Positions 8,620 to 16,121 of a DNA stretch of 64,000 bases are shown piece after piece (the first letter of the stretch is position 1; every line of letters starts with the position of its first letter). Source of the stretch: Kineosporia babensis (GTDB taxonomy: Bacteria; Actinomycetota; Actinomycetes; Actinomycetales; Kineosporiaceae); contig NZ_JAJOMB010000003.1 in the NCBI RefSeq assembly GCF_021129305.1, positions 310,001 to 374,000 on the forward strand. The letters are read 5' to 3'. Under the pieces are notes generated by a model, which did not search any database, was not told the DNA's origin, and saw nothing but the letters and a program-made list of their open reading frames with translations. Both the position numbers and the translations under genes were made by a program.

Positions 8620-9741
8620 ATGCGACCCCAGGATCCCGAGGCCCGGCAACCGACGCCGCCGCACCCTGGCACCGAGCGGTTGACCAGGGTGCTCCTGGTC
8701 GACGACCAGCCCTTCGCCCGCGCCGCAGTCCGCTGGTTGCTGTCCGGCGCTCCCGATCTGGTGGTCGTGGGCGAGGCCGGGGACGGCCCCCAGGCCCTGC
8801 GCCTGTGCGCCGAACTCGACCCGGACGTCGTCGTGCTCGACCTTGGTCTACCTGGGATGAGCGGGCACCGGGTTGCTTGGCAGCTCAGAACCAGTTCCAC
8901 CCAATGCCCGGCGATTCTCGCCCTGACCGGACTGGCGCCGGAACGCAGTGCGGCACAGGCGCTTCAGGCGGGAGTCACGGGCTACGCGCTGAAGGACTCC
9001 CCCGAACATCTGGTGGCCGCAGTCCGGGCCGTGGCCCGAGGAAGGGCATGGCTGGATCCGGCGGCAACACCGGCCTCAGAGTTTCCGTTTCCGCACATTC
9101 CCTCGCCCCGGGCGGGTGAGGCCCACCATCGGTGGATCGTCACCTTTCGGATCGAGGGCCTGCTGGGTCACCGTGACCCGGTCCAGGCCGAGTTGCGCCG
9201 AGCTCTGCTCACCGTGGCGGCCAAGGCAGTTGCGGACACCCAGCTGATCTGGGCATCGCTTGACATTCGGGACGAGCCCGAAGGCCTCTGCCTTTTGATC
9301 CCGGCCGACGTTCAACCGGTACGGCTGGCCGGACCGTTGCTCGGGAACCTCGAGAACGCCCTGGCCGAGATCGCGATCAGGTTTACCCCCGCCACCCGAC
9401 TCCGGATCCGCATGTCCCTCCACCATGGGCTCGTCATCGCAGATCAGGCGGGCTGGACCGGGGGTGCGTTAGGCATGTCCCAGCGCCTGGCTGAAGCTGT
9501 GGCCCTGCAGAACGCTCTGCGGCGGACACCCGGCCAACTGCTGGCGGTCCTGGCCTCCGACGATTTCCACCGAACGGTGCTCGCCCCAGGGCACCGATCA
9601 GTCCGGTCCGAGCACTTCCACCCGGTGGAACTCGGCCCCGGCGAGCGAGGCTGGCTGTACGAGACCACCTCCGAAGAGCCTCAGACTTTCACCTCAGCCC
9701 TCGCTCCTCCAAAACCCTCGCGTGAAGCTGAGAACACCTGA
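8620..9741 (+). CDS. Response regulator with degenerate cyclase-like output domain
   Basis: 373 residues. A complete receiver domain fills residues 24-150: acidic pair in LLVDDQ, phospho-acceptor Asp74 in VVLDLGLPG, switch Thr in LALTGL and Lys in YALKDS. In place of a LuxR-type helix-turn-helix, residues 170-340 align by eye with the class III cyclase-like protein at 22558-23373 (shared IEGx...RD opening, MRxRxALxxG-like middle). Here the metal positions look lost: the DIEGF equivalent reads RIEGL, and the GDG turn is absent (RDEPEG). A catalytically dead, protein-binding or nucleotide-binding output is therefore likely. ATG 8620 has GGAAGG 6 nt upstream; ATG 8533 is the alternative. Its partner is probably the kinase at 6305-7468. 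Confidence 0.8.
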   Translation: MRPQDPEARQPTPPHPGTERLTRVLLVDDQPFARAAVRWLLSGAPDLVVVGEAGDGPQALRLCAELDPDVVVLDLGLPGMSGHRVAWQLRTSSTQCPAILALTGLAPERSAAQALQAGVTGYALKDSPEHLVAAVRAVARGRAWLDPAATPASEFPFPHIPSPRAGEAHHRWIVTFRIEGLLGHRDPVQAELRRALLTVAAKAVADTQLIWASLDIRDEPEGLCLLIPADVQPVRLAGPLLGNLENALAEIAIRFTPATRLRIRMSLHHGLVIADQAGWTGGALGMSQRLAEAVALQNALRRTPGQLLAVLASDDFHRTVLAPGHRSVRSEHFHPVELGPGERGWLYETTSEEPQTFTSALAPPKPSREAENT

Positions 9742-9766
9742 TCCGGGGCACAGCCAGGGGGCAGCA

Positions 9767-10022
9767 ATGAAGCCGATCGGACCGGCACTGGTCTACCACC
9801 CGCTGTCGATTTCCGAGGCAGAAGAACCGCACTGCGCGCAGAAGACCTCCGCTGCGGAGTAGAGATCCTCGATTCCAACGCCTGCTCGTGGTGGATTGAG
9901 TCGCTCCGCACGGCCCCTGGGACGACCTCCTGGCCTTCCTGTTCGAAGCACGGCCGACCAACGAGTTCGACGGTGCATCATTCATGCTCCAAGACAAGGA
10001 AATTTGGAGCGCCACATTCACC
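9767..10022 (+). pseudogene. Frameshifted remnant of a small unknown gene
   Basis: ATG 9767 follows AGGGGG and opens MKPIGPALVYHPLS, which stops at 9862 in its own frame. Protein-like text continues in the next frame (about 9828-9917, including EDLRCGVEILDSNACSWW) and then in the third (about 9915-10022, WDDLLAFLFEARPTNEF and SFMLQDKEIWSATF). Joined, these give one plausible protein of about 85 residues, which needs two one-base shifts. Either the gene has decayed or the sequence carries two indel errors. I do not recognise the family. It lies at the left side of the integrated-element remains. Confidence 0.4.
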
Positions 10023-10159
10023 GGTAGCAGAAGCGCAGGCAATCCTTCGCGACCCGCTGCGCTCGCGCTTGCTGGCAGCACGGCAGATGCTCCACGAAGA
10101 GCCATACCTAACAATGGTTCGGCGAAATTCCTTTCGTCCCGAGATCCTTCGGTAAACAT

Positions 10160-10259
10160 TCACGTGGTGGCGCGAACAGCCGGGATCCAGGGGTTTCCGG
10201 TCAGGGCGTCGCGGAGTGTGGTGAGGATGTCGATGCCCTGTTCGGTCGTGCTCTCTTCC
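10160..10259 (-). pseudogene. C-terminal fragment of an unknown minus-strand gene
   Basis: The minus strand reads a 32-residue protein-like tail (TTEQGIDILTTLRDALTG, NPWIPAVRATT, stop at 10160-10162). No start fits, and the frame degenerates at about 10260, where an unrelated plus-strand fragment begins. It looks like the end of a gene cut off by a rearrangement. I cannot name the family; an insertion-sequence or plasmid protein is a guess. Confidence 0.3.
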
Positions 10260-10569
10260 CGCGGTTGCTCGCCGGGATGCGGTCAACATCGACGCGCTGA
10301 GCCGATGGGTAGCACGTCTGCCCGAGGGACACCGCAACTCCGGTCTGTTTTGGGCTGCTTGCCGAGCGGCCGAGCACGGGATCGACGACCTGTCGCCGTT
10401 GGCCCAGGCCGCCGTAGATGCCGGACTGCCGCTGCGAGAGGCCACCAACACGGTCGCCTCGGCCCTGCGCAGGGTCGGGGGTACTGCCCGCGGGCATCCG
10501 GACTACCCGCGGCTCACGCCGAAACCTTCTACCAGGCTGCATGTGCCGAAGCCGCAACGTACGCGCTGA
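10258..10569 (+). pseudogene. C-terminal remnant of a plasmid-type DNA primase/polymerase
   Basis: The frame is open from 10225 to the TGA at 10567-10569 but has no start with a ribosome site, and protein-like text begins only near 10258. The text HRNSGLFWAACRAAEHGID, then LAQAAVDAGLPLREATNTVAS, matches the C-terminal pattern of bifunctional primase/polymerase replication proteins of actinobacterial integrative plasmids and phages (RNxxLFWAACRAxExG, then AAxxAGLPxxEAxxTIxS). Only the last 100 or so residues remain, so the replication gene has been truncated by a junction near 10260. This supports an integrated plasmid origin for the block ending at the tRNA-Leu gene. Confidence 0.55.
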
Positions 10570-10583
10570 CCAAGGCGGCGGCA

Positions 10584-10622
10584 ATATCCACAGGCCCCCA
10601 CGGACGTCCCCAGTTATCCACA
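10584..10622 (+). other. Two DnaA-box-like sites, possible plasmid origin remnant
   Basis: TTATCCACA at 10614-10622 is a perfect match to the classical DnaA box. ATATCCACA at 10584-10592 is a one-mismatch copy in the same orientation exactly 30 bp upstream, close to three helical turns. They lie directly after the primase remnant, where an integrative plasmid could carry its origin. Two sites are few for an origin, and chance cannot be excluded. Confidence 0.35.
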
Positions 10623-10688
10623 AGAACCCGCTCTCACACCTGGCCGGATCGCCCGTCCGGGCAGGCTCCTCATTAGGGAGGCGAACTG

Positions 10689-12005
10689 ATGTCGTACGTA
10701 CGTGAGATGACGGTCGTGGCCCGCGCTATCGACACGTTGCTCAATCACCCGAGCACGCTGGATCCGTCCGAGACCAGTCTGGCCCTGGCCGCCCATGCCG
10801 CGCTGATCGAGTTGCTGCGCGATCGGACGTCCGCGTTCCGGTACACCAACGTCGACGCTGAACCACGGCACAACGGTGTGCCCAGCCTGGACCGCCATCC
10901 CGTGGCCCTGCTGGAAAAGCATCTGCGTAACCATCCCCAGATCCGGACCGACACGGTCACGACCATCGTGGAGACGGCGCCCAGCACGGTCAAGGGGCGA
11001 GCCTGGCAGACCGTGTTGATCTCGTCGATGAGGGCTCAGGTGGCGTGGTCTGAGACGCCGGCCTCGCTCAAGCCCGTCGGCGATGAGATCTGGAGCCATC
11101 TCGCCGACATTGCCGAGATCACCGAAGCCGTGACTCTGCTCGATATCGACCTGGCCGAGCACCTTTCCGTGCAGAAACAGCACCAGGACGCCGATCGGCT
11201 ACGGCGGGGAGCCCGCTCCGGGATCGCCATCGCGGCTCGCGAGGTGCGCTACCTGGCCGCTGGCGGAGAGCTACCGGTCATCCCGGACCACGGTCGAGAG
11301 TCTCTGCGAGTCCTGGCCAACCCGAGCCCGGCCGACTTGCCGCAGGCTCTTTCCCGGATGGGGTATCGTCTGGCCTCGGGCGGTCCGACCTCGCCGCGCG
11401 CTTACCTGGCGGCCGCGATGGCAACCGCCATGACCGCCGAGATGGCCGCCGTCACGCTCCAGTCCGCCGGGATCGACCAGACCACGTTGCGGCTGCGCAA
11501 CCTGGTCAAGGACCTGAGATATCTGCAGAAGCTGAGCAAGTACGTCGTCACACAGGGCCCCACGACACCGGCCAGCCTCGAACAACCCCGCCAGATCCAG
11601 CAACTGCTCCTCGGCATGAGCAAACGCAAGGAACAACTGTCGCTCCTGGATGCTCTGGCCGCGGCCAAGGAGATACCGAACGCTTTGGCCCTGATGCGTG
11701 ACTGCGTCGAACAGCAAATGCGCTCCGGGCACTGGAAGGTCCGACGAGATCTCAAGAGCGGCGCGGCCTGGGGCCCGGCCGACATGAACGGCTCGCCACC
11801 GGTCTTCCTTGATCGCGCCCGAGCCGTAGCCCAGCGCGCCGAGAACCTAGCCGCCGTGCTCCGCGACGTCCAACCGCACAACCCTTCGGCGCCCATCACC
11901 GCCCCACGAAACATCGTGCGAGCCGCACTCAACCGCAGAGGACCACCCCAGCGGCCGGGCCTACCCGGGCTCGCCCGCTACGTCTACCGCGGATCCAGAC
12001 CCTAA
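10689..12005 (+). CDS. Unknown element-borne helical protein (438 aa)
   Basis: I do not recognise the family. ATG 10689 follows GGGAGG. The protein is almost entirely predicted alpha-helical, rich in Ala, Leu and Arg, without signal peptide, membrane helices or known motif. Residues 170-200 are very basic (DADRLRRGARSGIAIAAREV), and the C-terminal 60 residues are Pro/Arg-rich and probably disordered, as in nucleic-acid-binding plasmid proteins. The gene stands first in a plus-strand row (10689, 12031, 12485, 12751) that ends in the serine recombinase, so it is likely part of the integrated element, perhaps for maintenance or transfer. Confidence 0.65.
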   Translation: MSYVREMTVVARAIDTLLNHPSTLDPSETSLALAAHAALIELLRDRTSAFRYTNVDAEPRHNGVPSLDRHPVALLEKHLRNHPQIRTDTVTTIVETAPSTVKGRAWQTVLISSMRAQVAWSETPASLKPVGDEIWSHLADIAEITEAVTLLDIDLAEHLSVQKQHQDADRLRRGARSGIAIAAREVRYLAAGGELPVIPDHGRESLRVLANPSPADLPQALSRMGYRLASGGPTSPRAYLAAAMATAMTAEMAAVTLQSAGIDQTTLRLRNLVKDLRYLQKLSKYVVTQGPTTPASLEQPRQIQQLLLGMSKRKEQLSLLDALAAAKEIPNALALMRDCVEQQMRSGHWKVRRDLKSGAAWGPADMNGSPPVFLDRARAVAQRAENLAAVLRDVQPHNPSAPITAPRNIVRAALNRRGPPQRPGLPGLARYVYRGSRP

Positions 12006-12030
12006 CCACCGCAACGAAAGGAAACCCACC

Positions 12031-12354
12031 ATGAACGACGTCACCCCCGATCAGCCGGCACCGAAACATCTGCTCCAGGCCCGCTCAGCGCTCGAAGCCG
12101 TGCTGCTGAACGATGACCTCGACATCTACAGCTTCGCCGTCATCAGCGACGCCCTCGCCCAACTGGTGGAACTACACCCGCTGCAGGCACCCAGCTCCGA
12201 CGAGCCGGCTCCGCTCGCGCTCCTGCCCGGGGTCGAACGGGCCGCTGAGGCATTGGCCGCAGCCGCTGAGGACGCCGAAAGCCCCCGCGAACAGATACGC
12301 ATCGCGCTCCTCCGGCGTCACCTCGGCGACCTTCTCAACTCCTCCAAGCAGTAG
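12031..12354 (+). CDS. Small helical protein of unknown function (107 aa)
   Basis: ATG 12031 lies 26 nt after the previous stop and follows GAAAGGAAA. The 107-residue product is acidic, helical and soluble, with Leu-rich stretches (SALEAVLLNDDL, REQIRIALLRRHLGDLL). No motif is recognised. Its size and position between the helical protein and the recombinase fit accessory cargo of the element. Confidence 0.6.
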   Translation: MNDVTPDQPAPKHLLQARSALEAVLLNDDLDIYSFAVISDALAQLVELHPLQAPSSDEPAPLALLPGVERAAEALAAAAEDAESPREQIRIALLRRHLGDLLNSSKQ

Positions 12355-12484
12355 GTCGGCGCCCACTGCTTTCCACCGCCGCATCACGGCGCCAAGGGTC
12401 GAATCTCGGAATTTGCTAACTCCGGAACGATTCTGCACAGGTAGCCGCTCGCCTGCCGGCCACCTCGTGACGTGGGAGGCGAAA

Positions 12485-12754
12485 GTGGCTAAAGAGGAAC
12501 CAGAAGCGGCTCGCCCATCCGCCAAGAGCTGGGACGACATCGAGTTCGTGCTGCCGGCCGAGCCACCGTCGCTGACGCCGGCGGCAGCCAGCGTGCTGCT
12601 GCGCATCCTGCTGGGAACGGACGAGGCCGAACACATACGCATTCGGCGTGGTCAGGGCCCCAAGAATCCACAGGCCACCGGAAACGGTTCAGAGGAGCCG
12701 GATTCTGGTGAGACAGTTTGGAGACAGTCCGATCTCGGGGAGGAAGCGGAGTGA
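12485..12754 (+). CDS. Small acidic protein translationally coupled to recombinase (89 aa)
   Basis: GTG 12485 follows a strong GGGAGG. The 89-residue product has a short helical core (TPAAASVLLRILLGTDEAE) between disordered, charged ends. Its stop overlaps the recombinase start by GTGA, so the two are co-translated. Small proteins made with large serine recombinases can be directionality factors or regulators, but nothing in the sequence proves that here. The longer frame upstream, back to 12113, belongs to an overlapping shadow. Confidence 0.6.
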   Translation: MAKEEPEAARPSAKSWDDIEFVLPAEPPSLTPAAASVLLRILLGTDEAEHIRIRRGQGPKNPQATGNGSEEPDSGETVWRQSDLGEEAE

Positions 12755-14415
12755 GCAAGCGGTTCGCGTTCTACGGCAGGGTCTCCACTGAAGACCAGCA
12801 GGATCCTGAATCGTCGAAGCAATGGCAGCTGGCCCGATCCCGCGCGCTCATCGAACCGCACGGCGGCGAGATCGTGACCGAGTTCTTCGACGTCGGCCTG
12901 TCCCGGTCTCTGCCGTGGAAGCGCCGCGAGGAAGCGGCTGCACTCCTGCAGACCTTCCGTGAACGCGATCGAGGGTTTAATGCTGTGGTCATCGGCGAAC
13001 CGGCCCGCGCCTTCTACGGCAACCAGTTCGGCCTGACGTTCCCCGTGTTCGAGCACTACGGCGTCGAGCTGTGGGTACCGGAAGTCGGTGGGCGCATCGA
13101 TCCCGGCAGCGACGCGCACGAGCTGGTCATGACGATGTACGGCGGGATGTCCAAGGGCGAGCGCAACCGCATCAAGATCCGGGTCAAGACCTCCATGAAG
13201 GCCCAGGCCAGCACCCAGGGTCGTTACCTCGGAGGGCGCCCGCCCTACGGGTACCTCCTGGCGGACGCGGGGCCGCACCCGAATCCGGGCAAGGCCTCCG
13301 CCGGACAGCGAGCCCATCGGCTGGAGGTAGACCCGACCGCCGCTCCCGTCGTGCAGCGCATCTACCGCGAGTACCTCCAGGGCCGGGGTACGGCATCGAT
13401 CGCCAACCGGCTCACCCGCGAGGGCGTGCCCTGCCCCTCAGCTCACGACCCCGCTCGCAATCGTCACCGCAGCGGTGCCGCCTGGGTGGCCTCAGCCATC
13501 GAAGCGATCCTGCGCAACCCGCGCTACACCGGCTACGAGGTGTGGAACAAGCAGCGCAAGGAAGAAGTGCTCATCGACGTCGAAGACGTCGCGCTCGGAC
13601 ATCAGTCCCGGATGCGCTGGAACGCACGCGAGAAGTGGATCATCTCGCCGAGTAAGCGCCATGAGGCGATCATCGACGAGGCCGACTTCGACCTGGCCCA
13701 GTCCGCGCTCAAGGACCGAGGACACCAGGACGTCTCACAGCGCACGGTCAGAGCCCCACGCCGATCGACACGGCCGTACCTGTTCCGTGGCGTCATCACC
13801 TGCGGACGCTGCCAACGACACATGGAAGGCTCCTGGAACAACGGACGAGCCCACTACCGGTGCAAGCTGAAACTGGCCGACCGCGCTCTGGCCGAAGCCG
13901 GACATCCCAGCACCGTCTACGTCCGCGAGGACAAGATCCTCCCCCACCTCGACGCCTGGCTGGACCAACTGTTCTCCCCCACCCGCTGCCACCAGACCGT
14001 CGATCTGCTCCGCGAAGGCAGCAGAGTTAGCGGCATCGAGAGCCGCCGGGAGTCCCTGAAGAAGCTGCAGGCCTGTGACGGCAAGATCCGGCGCTATCGC
14101 GAGGCCCTGGAAGCCGGCGCGGACCCCAGCATGGTCGCGCAATGGACCAGCGAGGTCGTGGCCGAACAGGCCCGCCTGACCGTCGCCCTGCGCGACCTTG
14201 AACCAGCCAACGAGCTGAGCAAGAAGGAACTACTGCAGGTCGTGGAAGAGCTGGGCGGCCTGTCCCAGGCATTGAAAAAGGCCGAGCCGCGAGATCGTGC
14301 TGATCTCTACCTGCAGCTCGGCCTTCATCTCTGCTATGAGCAGGACAACCGCCTGATCAGGGCTACTATCATCCCTGAAGCATGTACTACTTTACGTGTC
14401 CGAGGGGGGACTTGA
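12751..14415 (+). CDS. Large serine recombinase (integrase)
   Basis: 554 residues. The N-terminal resolvase domain (about 1-150) has the catalytic Ser12 in YGRVSTEDQ. The recombinase domain follows (about 175-300, RYLGGRPPYGY and EAILRNPRYTGYEVWN). A zinc ribbon (CGRCQRHMEG with a later YRCK) sits near residues 350-370, and then a coiled-coil C-terminal part. This is the architecture of phage and ICE large serine integrases. GTG 12751 is chosen over TTG 12718 because it has GGGGAGG upstream and the GTGA overlap. The last six codons and stop lie inside the 3' end of the opposite-strand tRNA-Leu gene, which places the attachment site at the tRNA and this gene at the right end of the element. 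Confidence 0.92.
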   Translation: MSKRFAFYGRVSTEDQQDPESSKQWQLARSRALIEPHGGEIVTEFFDVGLSRSLPWKRREEAAALLQTFRERDRGFNAVVIGEPARAFYGNQFGLTFPVFEHYGVELWVPEVGGRIDPGSDAHELVMTMYGGMSKGERNRIKIRVKTSMKAQASTQGRYLGGRPPYGYLLADAGPHPNPGKASAGQRAHRLEVDPTAAPVVQRIYREYLQGRGTASIANRLTREGVPCPSAHDPARNRHRSGAAWVASAIEAILRNPRYTGYEVWNKQRKEEVLIDVEDVALGHQSRMRWNAREKWIISPSKRHEAIIDEADFDLAQSALKDRGHQDVSQRTVRAPRRSTRPYLFRGVITCGRCQRHMEGSWNNGRAHYRCKLKLADRALAEAGHPSTVYVREDKILPHLDAWLDQLFSPTRCHQTVDLLREGSRVSGIESRRESLKKLQACDGKIRRYREALEAGADPSMVAQWTSEVVAEQARLTVALRDLEPANELSKKELLQVVEELGGLSQALKKAEPRDRADLYLQLGLHLCYEQDNRLIRATIIPEACTTLRVRGGT

Positions 14416-14482
14416 ACCCCCATGCCCGATAAAGGGCACTAGCACCTCAAGCTAGCGCGTCTGCCTATTCCGCCACCCGGAC
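14397..14482 (-). tRNA. tRNA-Leu(GAG)
   Basis: The minus strand folds into a class II tRNA: a 7-bp acceptor stem (GTCCGGG with CTCGGAC, one G-U), a D arm with AGG, an anticodon stem CTAGC/GCTAG with loop TTGAGGT giving anticodon GAG, a long variable arm (GCCC/GGGC), and a T arm GGGGG-TTCAAGT-CCCCC. The discriminator is A and no CCA is encoded. The 3' end overlaps the recombinase stop, so the tRNA is probably the integration target of the element to its left. Confidence 0.95.
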
Positions 14483-14541
14483 TTGTTCGCTGGGTTGTTG
14501 CTGTTCCCTTCGAACGAGGAAAACATTAGCATGAACGAGGG

Positions 14542-15066
14542 GTGGCTGTTGCACGCCCTGGCGCACCCGCCTGGAGCAGGGATGTTGCGCCCATCGGGGG
14601 ACATGTAGGCCGTATCGATCACTACGACAACCCGGCTGCACCCAAGCCCAACAGTCTGGTTCCATCGGCAAACGCCCTGGTCACGAACGATCAGGGCGAG
14701 GCTTTGGTGATCCGCCGGTCCGACAACGGCAACTGGGCCCTGCCCGGCGGTGGGATGGACCTGGGCGAGAGCATCGTCGCTTGTGGCGTGCGGGTGACGC
14801 TGGAGGAGACCAGCGTCACGGGGCTGCTGGGGATCTTCACCGACCCGAAGCATCTGCTCGAGTGCACCAGCGACGGCGAGGTTCGACAGGAGTTCTCCGT
14901 CGTCTTCCTGGCCGCGTTCGTGCACGGGGAGCCCACGCCCTCCAGCGAGTCGAGCGAGGTGCAATGGGTCGACCCGGCCCAGCTCGCAGGGCTCACGATG
15001 GACCGGTCGATGAGGTTCAGAGTCGGTCTCTGGCCTAAAGCCGGGCATTTGCCCCATCTCGGCTAA
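14542..15066 (+). CDS. Nudix hydrolase with altered Nudix box
   Basis: Resembles actinobacterial Nudix proteins that begin near VGRIDHYD and hydrolyse ADP-ribose- or NTP-type substrates. The box starts well (GGGMDLGE) but the core REUXEEXGU reads RVTLEETSV: the Glu after Arg is Val and the conserved Gly is Ser. The EE pair remains, so activity may be reduced or changed. The conserved part begins at 14614, where the usual initiator Met seems lost (the local bases read cATG-TAg out of frame). The listed GTG 14542 adds about 24 unusual residues, and a degenerating gene is possible. It lies just outside the tRNA on the chromosomal flank. Confidence 0.7.
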   Translation: MAVARPGAPAWSRDVAPIGGHVGRIDHYDNPAAPKPNSLVPSANALVTNDQGEALVIRRSDNGNWALPGGGMDLGESIVACGVRVTLEETSVTGLLGIFTDPKHLLECTSDGEVRQEFSVVFLAAFVHGEPTPSSESSEVQWVDPAQLAGLTMDRSMRFRVGLWPKAGHLPHLG

Positions 15067-15566
15067 CCGGCGCTGTCGGGTACTCAGCCGAAGCTACTGC
15101 TCACCCGCAATTCACGGCGCCACGAACTGCCCAGCAACAGCGCCAGCAAGCCCGGAACACGGCTCACCTCCGCAGCGATGCAAGGCACGAACGCGCCGGC
15201 CGAACTCAGCCACGACCGCGCCATGCGCACAACGGCCGGGCTCAGCCGTGACGTCCAGATCGAGCGCCAGTGCCAAGAGGCCCGGCAGCCGCCGAACCAC
15301 CCGCCACGTGTCACGCACCGCCGTCGTTCAGGGCCGCACCGCGAGAACCCGCGGAGATTCAGGTCGCCCGTGGCCATGACCAGTCGTCGAAACGTCCGCC
15401 AGACAACCGAAGCTGGCACACACGACAGCAATCCGGGAGTCGACGTGTTCACCATTGGTCAAGCGAACCGTTGCCCCACGTTCACTTTCCGAACCCGCCG
15501 TCAGACAAGCAACCAGCCGCACAGAAGCATGCCGTCGTAGGCAAACCCGCAGCCAGGCCATCGTCC
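15067..15566. other. Gap without an intact gene
   Basis: No reading frame here has both a credible start and protein-like composition. The minus strand shows short stretches in two frames (for example ERGATVRLTNGEHVDSRIAVV near 15470-15530) that could be decayed middle and C-terminal parts of the FAD oxidoreductase whose N-terminus is at 15845. Frameshifts and stops break every version. Confidence 0.4.
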
Positions 15567-15845
15567 TCAAACAACACGCCTCGTAGCCGAACAAACGCAA
15601 CGGCACGACGTTCTCGGTAAGGCGAACCAGGTGATCTCAGCGCGTCCTGTGAGCGAGGCCGGTCCGCTCGCGGCATCCGCGGATGCATACCCCCACGCCT
15701 GGCCGGTCCCGCTGCCGGGCGCCGTTGCCTCGATCAGCGTGACCGGCCGGCCCTGGCGCCAAAGGGCACTCGCCAGGGTCGTACCGATGGTTCCTGCCCC
15801 CACGACCGCGACCTCTCGTTCACCACGAGCGTCACGAAGCGTCAA
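15567..15845 (-). pseudogene. Truncated FAD-dependent (DAO-type) oxidoreductase
   Basis: The N-terminus carries a clear dinucleotide-binding fold of the D-amino-acid oxidase/DadA family: VAVVGAGTIGTTLASALW with the GxGxxG loop, then VTLIEATAPGSGTGQAWGY with the Glu that binds the FAD ribose. After about residue 65 the text stops looking like the family and the frame ends at 92 residues, whereas intact enzymes have about 350-400. Possible decayed remains of the rest lie downstream to 15084. The gene is dead, next to a mobile-element boundary. Confidence 0.6.
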
Positions 15846-15854
15846 AACGGTTGA

Positions 15855-16049
15855 TCAGCCGGTGATCAGACGCAGGATGAGGTCGTTCAACGGCAGACCT
15901 TCCTGCCTGGCCTGCTCCTTGAGCCCGTCCAGTACCTCAGCCGGAAACTGCACCGGGACACTGACATACGGTGCAGCCAGATTCTGCATCTGCTCACCGT
16001 GCTCCAGCAGCGCCTTCACTTCGGTTTCATCAAGCCACTGCTCGCTCAT
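15855..16049 (-). CDS. Ribbon-helix-helix-like small protein, antitoxin candidate
   Basis: 64 residues. ATG 16049 follows a perfect AGGAGG. The C-terminal half (YVSVPVQFPAEVLDGLKEQA, then REGLPLNDLILRLI-like text) matches the ribbon-helix-helix/CopG layout: a short beta strand, two helices and a hydrophobic end. The N-terminal part is an acidic helix. Such proteins are usually DNA-binding antitoxins or autoregulators, but no toxin gene is adjacent on this strand. It may now be an orphan. It lies 72 nt downstream of the Hsp70-WD40 stop and could be transcribed with it. Confidence 0.65.
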   Translation of the reverse strand: MSEQWLDETEVKALLEHGEQMQNLAAPYVSVPVQFPAEVLDGLKEQARQEGLPLNDLILRLITG

Positions 16050-16121
16050 ACCGCCTCCTAGCCCGACAACTCGGCACAGCCTAGGCCAGCAGGGCAGCAT
16101 CGGCGCCACCGGACCCGTCGA

